From UBA2645 sp044360285 (GTDB lineage: Bacteria > Pseudomonadota > Alphaproteobacteria > Rickettsiales > UBA1997), in assembly GCA_044360285.1 (NCBI GenBank), contig JBIKKP010000023.1, forward strand, positions 1 to 25,984: a stretch of DNA of 25,984 nt. Reading direction: 5' to 3'. The position numbers were made by a program, and so were the translations under genes. A model generated the notes under the pieces. That model saw nothing but the letters and a program-made list of their open reading frames with translations. It was not told where the DNA came from and searched no databases. This document shows, one piece after another, positions 21,836 through 25,984 of this stretch; the first letter of the stretch is position 1, and each line of letters begins with the position of its first letter.

Positions 21836-22896
21836 TTAATCCATTTCTTTTCGCGCTGTGAGAGCGATTTCAACTGGCCGCAAGCTGCTAAAACATCATC
21901 ACCGCGGGTTTTGCGAATCGGCGAAATCAATTCGGCATCTTTTAAAATTCTCTGAAATTTAGCAATTTGCTCATCGCCGCTTCGCCCATAGCCACAGCCA
22001 TCCCACGGGTTAAATGGAATGAGATTAATTTTGACGTTTAAGTTAAATTTTTTGATCAACTTAACCAATTCAGCTGCATGCGACTCTTGGTCATTCACGT
22101 CTTTTAGCATCACATATTCAAAGGTGATTTTCTGGTTTTTGTTTTCTTGATTATAGTTTTTGCAAGCGGCCAAAAGTTCAGCGAGTGGATACTTTTTATT
22201 GATCGCCATGATATCAGTTCGAAGCGCGTCGTTAGTGGCGTGAAGCGATATTGCTAAATTTGTTTTTAGCTCATTTGACGCGCGCAAAATTTCTGGAACT
22301 AAGCCAGAAGTTGAGACGGTAATTTTGCGTCTGGAAAAATCTAAACCGTCAGCATCGCTTAAAATTTCTACTGCTTTGACAACATTTTCGTAATTAAAGA
22401 ATGGCTCGCCCATGCCCATGAATACTATGTGGGTGAGCTGTCTTCCTTCTTTTTTCCAATCAACGAGTAAATCTTTGGCGATTAAAACTTGTGCAGCGAT
22501 TTCGTGAAATTCGAGGTTTCGAACCAAGGTTTGCGTACCCGTATGGCAAAATTTGCAAGCCAGCGTGCAACCTACTTGCGAGCTGATGCACAGCGTTCCT
22601 CTGCTTTCTTCTGGAATAAAAACTGCTTCAACTTCACGTCCGTCAAAAAACTTAACGAGGAATTTTCTTGTACCGTCAAATGAGATGATGTCCTTAGAAA
22701 CTGTAGGGCGCGTGATAGAATAATTTTGCAGCAACTTTTCGCGCAACTCTTTGGAAATATCACTCATCTGCGCAAATTCAGTTGCGCCGCGAACATAAAG
22801 CCAATTCCAAATTTGTTTGGCGCGGAATGGCTTTTCGCCTAGCGTGAGTAGCTCATCGGTTAGTTGGGTTTTGGTGAGATGAGTGAGGTTTTGCAT
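21832..22896 (-). CDS. rlmN: Dual-specificity 23S rRNA/tRNA methyltransferase RlmN
   Basis: This radical-SAM enzyme methylates C2 of adenosine at A2503 of 23S rRNA and A37 of some tRNAs. I start at the ATG at 22896, giving 354 residues, because MQNLTHLTKTQLTDELLTLG aligns with the usual N-terminus. The radical-SAM cluster is Cys110, Cys114 and Cys117 in CTLACKFCHTGTQ, and the methyl-carrying cysteine is Cys339 near the end (AACGQLKS). The frame stays open upstream through a palindromic element to the metE stop. An ATG at 22980 would add 28 residues, mostly encoded by that element, so an extended form cannot be ruled out. It overlaps recQ by 4 bp. Confidence 0.96.
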   Translation of the reverse strand: MQNLTHLTKTQLTDELLTLGEKPFRAKQIWNWLYVRGATEFAQMSDISKELREKLLQNYSITRPTVSKDIISFDGTRKFLVKFFDGREVEAVFIPEESRGTLCISSQVGCTLACKFCHTGTQTLVRNLEFHEIAAQVLIAKDLLVDWKKEGRQLTHIVFMGMGEPFFNYENVVKAVEILSDADGLDFSRRKITVSTSGLVPEILRASNELKTNLAISLHATNDALRTDIMAINKKYPLAELLAACKNYNQENKNQKITFEYVMLKDVNDQESHAAELVKLIKKFNLNVKINLIPFNPWDGCGYGRSGDEQIAKFQRILKDAELISPIRKTRGDDVLAACGQLKSLSQREKKWIK

Positions 22897-22919
22897 CAAA
22901 AAAACATCTAACTTCTTTC

Positions 22920-22992
22920 CGTCATCCTTGAGGCTGAAGGCCTCGAGGATCTCATGATGAGATCCTCGGACGCTTCGCATCCAAGGATGACG
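22920..22992. repeat. GTCATCC-type palindromic element, copy 3
   Basis: The outer arms are cgtcatccttg at 22920-22930 and caaggatgacg at 22982-22992. Inside are gaggc/gcctc, a long central stem gaggatctcat/atgagatcctc, and ggacgc/gcatcc with one mismatch. At 73 bp it is the shortest complete copy and the best paired. It fills most of the metE-rlmN gap and is open in the rlmN frame. Confidence 0.85.
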
Positions 22993-23007
22993 CGCGTAAG
23001 AAAAAGC

Positions 23008-25293
23008 TTACAAAGAAGCTCTTAGAGCCTTCGCACCTTCAACCATCTTCTGCAAAGCAGCTTTGGTTTCAGGCCAATCGCGAGTTTTCAAACCGCAATC
23101 TGGATTTACCCAAATTTGTTCCGGCTTCAAAACGTCCAAAGCTTTTTTCAAAAGCGATTCCATTTCTTCTTGGCTTGGAACGCGTGGGCTGTGGATGTCG
23201 TAAACGCCGGGTCCAATTTCATTTGGATATTTGAAGTTCACGAAAGCGTTGAGCAATTCCATTTGCGAACGCGAAGTTTCAATTGAAATCACGTCAGCAT
23301 CCATATCGGCAATGCCAGCGATGATGTCATTGAACTCAGAATAGCACATGTGAGTGTGAATCTGAGTTTTATCAGCAGCGCCGCAAGCAGTAATTCTGAA
23401 AGCTTCAACTGACCATTTGAGATAGTCGTTCCACTGTGAACGACGAATTGGCAAGCCTTCGCGCAGAGCAGCTTCGTCAATTTGAATGATTTTGATGCCA
23501 GCTTTTTCCAAATCGACAACCTCATCACGAATCGCAAAAGCAATTTGCAACGCAGTTTCTTTGCGCGGCTGATCGTCACGCACGAACGACCATTGCAAGA
23601 TGGTGATTGGGCCGGTCAACATGCCTTTCATAATGCGTTTGGTTTCGCCTTGCGCATATTTTGCCCATTCAACGGTCATTGCTTTTGGACGAGATACATC
23701 GCCGAAAATTACCGGAGGTTTCACGCAGCGTGAGCCATAGCTTTGCACCCAACCGTTTTTGGTGAAGAAAAATCCTTTCAACTGTTCGCCGAAATACTCA
23801 ACCATGTCGTTACGTTCAAATTCGCCATGAACCAAAACATCGATGTCGATTTCTTCTTGGAAGCGGATGCAACGAGTGGTTTCTTCCTGCAAAAATTTCT
23901 GATAATCAGCGGCCGAAATCAAACCAGCTTTGAAGTCAGCGCGCGCTTTACGCACTTCTTTCGTTTGCGGGAATGAGCCAATTGTTGTGGTTGGAAGAAG
24001 GGGCAAAGCAATTGACGCAGCTTGGATTTGCTTACGTTTAGCAAAATTGCTTTGGCGATTCATCATTGATTCATTCACCGAAGCGACACGTTTTTTCACA
24101 GCTTCGTCATGAATACGAGCTGAGGTTTTACGCGCTTCTACAGCTTTTTTATTCGCTTCAATTGCAGCTTTAACTTCCGCTTCATTTCCAGAAGCAGCTT
24201 TAGCAATCACGGCAATTTCGCTTAGTTTTTGCGTTGCAAAAGCCAGCCAAGATTTCAACTCGGCGTCAAGCGTGGTCTCATTCGCCAAGTCAACTGGAGT
24301 GTGAAGAAGTGAGCAAGATGGTGCAATGATGACGCGGTCAGCCCCAAGTTTTGCGACAGCTTTTTTGGCAACAGCAATCGAATTTTCGAAATTATTGATC
24401 CAGATGTTACGACCATCAACCAAGCCAAGAGAAAGCTTCTGGTTTGGTTTTACCAAATTCAAAACTTCGTCTAATTGTTTTGGCGCACGCACCAAATCAA
24501 CGTGAAGCGACGCGGTTTCAAGACCAAAAGCAAGTGCAGCGTTATCGGCCAAAGCGTCGAAATAAGTTGCCAAGTGTAAGTTGATTGAACCTGCCGCTTG
24601 TTTGATTTGCGCGTAAGCTTTTGGAAAAGCTTTAAGTGCGTCAGCTGTGAGATCAGTCACCAAAGTTGGTTCATCAATTTGTACATCTTTTACGCCGATT
24701 TCTTGCAATTTTTTGAAGAGGTCGCTGTAAGCAGCAAGCAAGTTGTCAAGCAAATCTAGGCTGTTTGAACCATCAACAGTTTTGCCAAGAAGCAAGAAAG
24801 AAACTGGACCCAAAATTACCGGACGAGTCTCAATTCCCAAAGCTTTAGCTTCTTGATATTCATCGAAAATTTTGCTCGCCGAAATTTTGAATTTTTGACC
24901 TTTAGAAAATTCGCCAACGATGTAGTGATAGTTGGTGTCAAACCACTTAGTCATTTCCATTGCTGTCACGTCAACGCCGTCGCGCTGTGCGCCACGTCCC
25001 ATAGCGAAATACAAATCCAAATCAACATTACCGCCCGAGAATTTAAAACGGCTTGGAACCGCGCCAAATAAGGCAAGAGTGTCAAGAGTTTGGTCGTAGA
25101 ATGAGAAGTCGTTAGATGGGATGAAAGCAATGCCAGCAGCCTTCTGCGCTTGCCAATTTTTGGCACGAATTGTTGCAGCTTCTTTTTGCAAATCAGCCAA
25201 AGAAGAAGTTTTTTTCCAATAACTTTCGACGGCTTTTTTCAATTCGCGATTAGCACCGATTCTAGGGAATCCTAGGTTCGCAGTTTTTAACAT
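23008..25293 (-). CDS. metE: Cobalamin-independent methionine synthase
   Basis: The enzyme transfers the methyl group of methyltetrahydropteroyl-triglutamate to homocysteine, the last step of methionine synthesis, without B12. The 761 residues comprise the usual two barrel halves. The N-terminus ANLGFPRIGANRELKKAVES is typical. The catalytic half begins near LPTTTIGSFPQTKEVRKAR and contains the zinc ligands His648 and Cys650 (HTHMCYSEF), Glu672 (SIETSRS) and Cys733 (NPDCGLKTR). IQIDEAALREGLP is the homocysteine-side motif. Only 79 bp lie between it and the upstream gene; I saw no SAM or cobalamin riboswitch there. rlmN follows 111 bp downstream. Confidence 0.98.
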   Translation of the reverse strand: MLKTANLGFPRIGANRELKKAVESYWKKTSSLADLQKEAATIRAKNWQAQKAAGIAFIPSNDFSFYDQTLDTLALFGAVPSRFKFSGGNVDLDLYFAMGRGAQRDGVDVTAMEMTKWFDTNYHYIVGEFSKGQKFKISASKIFDEYQEAKALGIETRPVILGPVSFLLLGKTVDGSNSLDLLDNLLAAYSDLFKKLQEIGVKDVQIDEPTLVTDLTADALKAFPKAYAQIKQAAGSINLHLATYFDALADNAALAFGLETASLHVDLVRAPKQLDEVLNLVKPNQKLSLGLVDGRNIWINNFENSIAVAKKAVAKLGADRVIIAPSCSLLHTPVDLANETTLDAELKSWLAFATQKLSEIAVIAKAASGNEAEVKAAIEANKKAVEARKTSARIHDEAVKKRVASVNESMMNRQSNFAKRKQIQAASIALPLLPTTTIGSFPQTKEVRKARADFKAGLISAADYQKFLQEETTRCIRFQEEIDIDVLVHGEFERNDMVEYFGEQLKGFFFTKNGWVQSYGSRCVKPPVIFGDVSRPKAMTVEWAKYAQGETKRIMKGMLTGPITILQWSFVRDDQPRKETALQIAFAIRDEVVDLEKAGIKIIQIDEAALREGLPIRRSQWNDYLKWSVEAFRITACGAADKTQIHTHMCYSEFNDIIAGIADMDADVISIETSRSQMELLNAFVNFKYPNEIGPGVYDIHSPRVPSQEEMESLLKKALDVLKPEQIWVNPDCGLKTRDWPETKAALQKMVEGAKALRASL

Positions 25294-25329
25294 AGTTTTT
25301 GTTTTTTAAATTTTGCGCAAGGCTTTGCG

Positions 25330-25349
25330 AAAAAATGGCAGGCTTGCCA
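25330..25349 (-). terminator. Weak terminator-like hairpin after the CCDC90-like gene
   Basis: Read on the minus strand, tggca-agcc-tgcca is followed by T-rich sequence (25335-25330). The stem has only five pairs. A second hairpin with the same agcc loop (cgcaa/ttgcg, 25316-25329) follows directly, close to the metE start. Confidence 0.35.
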
Positions 25350-25372
25350 GAGAAAATTTTTAGAAAAACTTC

Positions 25373-25663
25373 CTAAAAAGATTTCTCGAGAAGAGAAAAA
25401 AATCCAACGATTGAACCAACAATAGCAGCGGTTTTAAGGGTGAGTTTAAGCTCAAGCTCTTTGAGTTTTAACTCAAAATCTGATTTAATTCTCAACTCCA
25501 CTTCCCTCAAATCTTTTTTGGTCGCAAGACCGTGCTCGACGTAATCACTCAAAATTTCTACATGCGCTTCAGCCTGCTCTTCTGTAAGGCCGGCAGCTTT
25601 TAAGCGATGAAGAATTTTGATTGGATTGTTGAAGTAAACCTGGTTCATGGTGAGTGAATTCAT
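25373..25663 (-). CDS. Short CCDC90/DUF1640-like coiled-coil protein with tail anchor
   Basis: The 96 residues have the same plan as the protein at 14274-14702. A helical head contains LKAAGLTEEQAEAHVEIL, close to the LRQLDFSEPQAEVLSEL of the other. Then comes a charged coiled coil (ATKKDLREVELRIKSDFELK, then KLKELELKLTL) and a C-terminal hydrophobic span (about 77-92, TAAIVGSIVGFFSLL). The likeness suggests two paralogues of a DUF1640-type family. The function in bacteria is unknown; membrane-anchored trimeric coils are a reasonable guess. Met6 is an alternative start. It is transcribed toward metE but may end at the weak terminator between them. Confidence 0.75.
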   Translation of the reverse strand: MNSLTMNQVYFNNPIKILHRLKAAGLTEEQAEAHVEILSDYVEHGLATKKDLREVELRIKSDFELKLKELELKLTLKTAAIVGSIVGFFSLLEKSF

Positions 25664-25791
25664 AGTGTTATTTGGGTTTTTATTTGGTGGTTAGGGGTTT
25701 CAAAAAAAATTATTTTGCATTTACTTAAACGCAAGGCGCTTTGTAGAACGCACCTCCGCAAGCTTTTTTAAAATAGGATTTTTCAAGCAAA

Positions 25792-25984
25792 ATGACAATT
25801 CAAACAACTGACCTCGTAATCATCGGCGCTGGCCCAACTGGTCTATTTTCAATCTTTGAGGCGGGCATGCTGAAAATAAAATGCCACGTCATCGATACCT
25901 TGGAAAACGTTGGCGGACAATGCTTGGCGCTATATCCAGAAAAACCAATTTACGATATTCCCGCCCATCCAAAAGTTTTAGCCA
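25792..25984 (+). CDS. Ferredoxin/thioredoxin-type NADP(H) reductase, 5' part
   Basis: Only the first 64 codons are in the window. They read TTDLVIIGAGPTGLFSIFEA, with the FAD dinucleotide-binding GxGxxG at residues 12-17, then CHVIDTLENVGGQC and YPEKPIYDIPAHPKV. This pattern is typical of the type 2 ferredoxin-NADP reductases (thioredoxin-reductase-like, YumC-like) found in alphaproteobacteria and Firmicutes. True thioredoxin reductases usually differ in the GGQC-LYPEKPIYDIP segment. It is divergent from the CCDC90-like gene. The 128-bp gap holds AT-rich sequence but no promoter I would defend. Confidence 0.88.
   Translation, partial: MTIQTTDLVIIGAGPTGLFSIFEAGMLKIKCHVIDTLENVGGQCLALYPEKPIYDIPAHPKVLA

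Noticed and set aside
25294..25372. SAM or cobalamin riboswitch controlling metE
   Set aside because: The gap is 79 bp and shows only two small hairpins, with none of the conserved riboswitch cores.

Overview
The window looks like part of an alphaproteobacterial chromosome of moderately low G+C. The clearest marker is the gene run hemD, then a membrane-anchored coiled-coil protein of the Mic60/mitofilin type, then hemY, which is the usual setting of alphaproteobacterial Mic60. Two small coiled-coil/tail-anchor proteins of the CCDC90 (DUF1640) type, an Ala-rich tail on ribosomal protein bS16, and the FNR-type reductase at the right edge fit the same group. Intact pyrimidine, lysine, heme and methionine genes argue against a strongly reduced obligate parasite. 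Palindromic repeats of the kind known from Rickettsiales/Holosporales-like genomes are present, but I cannot place the organism more precisely.

Layout. 2-526 (+): 3' part of pyrB. 527-792: two stacked palindromic elements at a convergent junction. 793-11434 (-): nine genes in one direction, transcribed hemD, mic60-like, hemY, dapD, a membrane protein, pyrD, birA, carA, carB. The first seven are separated by at most 12 bp or overlap. 11540-15804 (+): sucC, a small lipoprotein gene, sucD, a CCDC90-like gene and recA, ending at a clear terminator. 15847-16281: a hairpin-rich spacer, one tRNA-Arg(ACG) and the rpsP leader. 16282-18521 (+): rpsP, rdgB and dnaJ. 18579-19910 (+): a broken dicarboxylate/amino-acid:cation symporter gene. 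19781-20018: a second pair of stacked elements. 20036-25663 (-): CCDC90-like gene, metE, rlmN, recQ. 25792-end (+): start of a ferredoxin/thioredoxin-type NADPH reductase.

Functionally these are mostly housekeeping genes. carA/carB, pyrB and pyrD serve de novo pyrimidine synthesis; hemD and HemY serve heme; sucC/sucD the TCA cycle; dapD lysine/peptidoglycan precursors; metE methionine. RecA and RecQ act in recombination, RlmN/tRNA-Arg/bS16 in translation, and DnaJ/RdgB in quality control.

The unusual material is non-coding. Two families of roughly 95-106 bp palindromic elements share a cloverleaf-like plan: an outer stem, a hairpin, a central stem and a second hairpin. The arms keep pairing although their sequences differ. 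Both copies of one family are flanked by a duplicate of the 3' end, including the stop codon, of the gene they sit behind. A similar duplication involves the 5' end of the tRNA gene. No CRISPR array, insertion-sequence transposase, phage gene or defence system was found.
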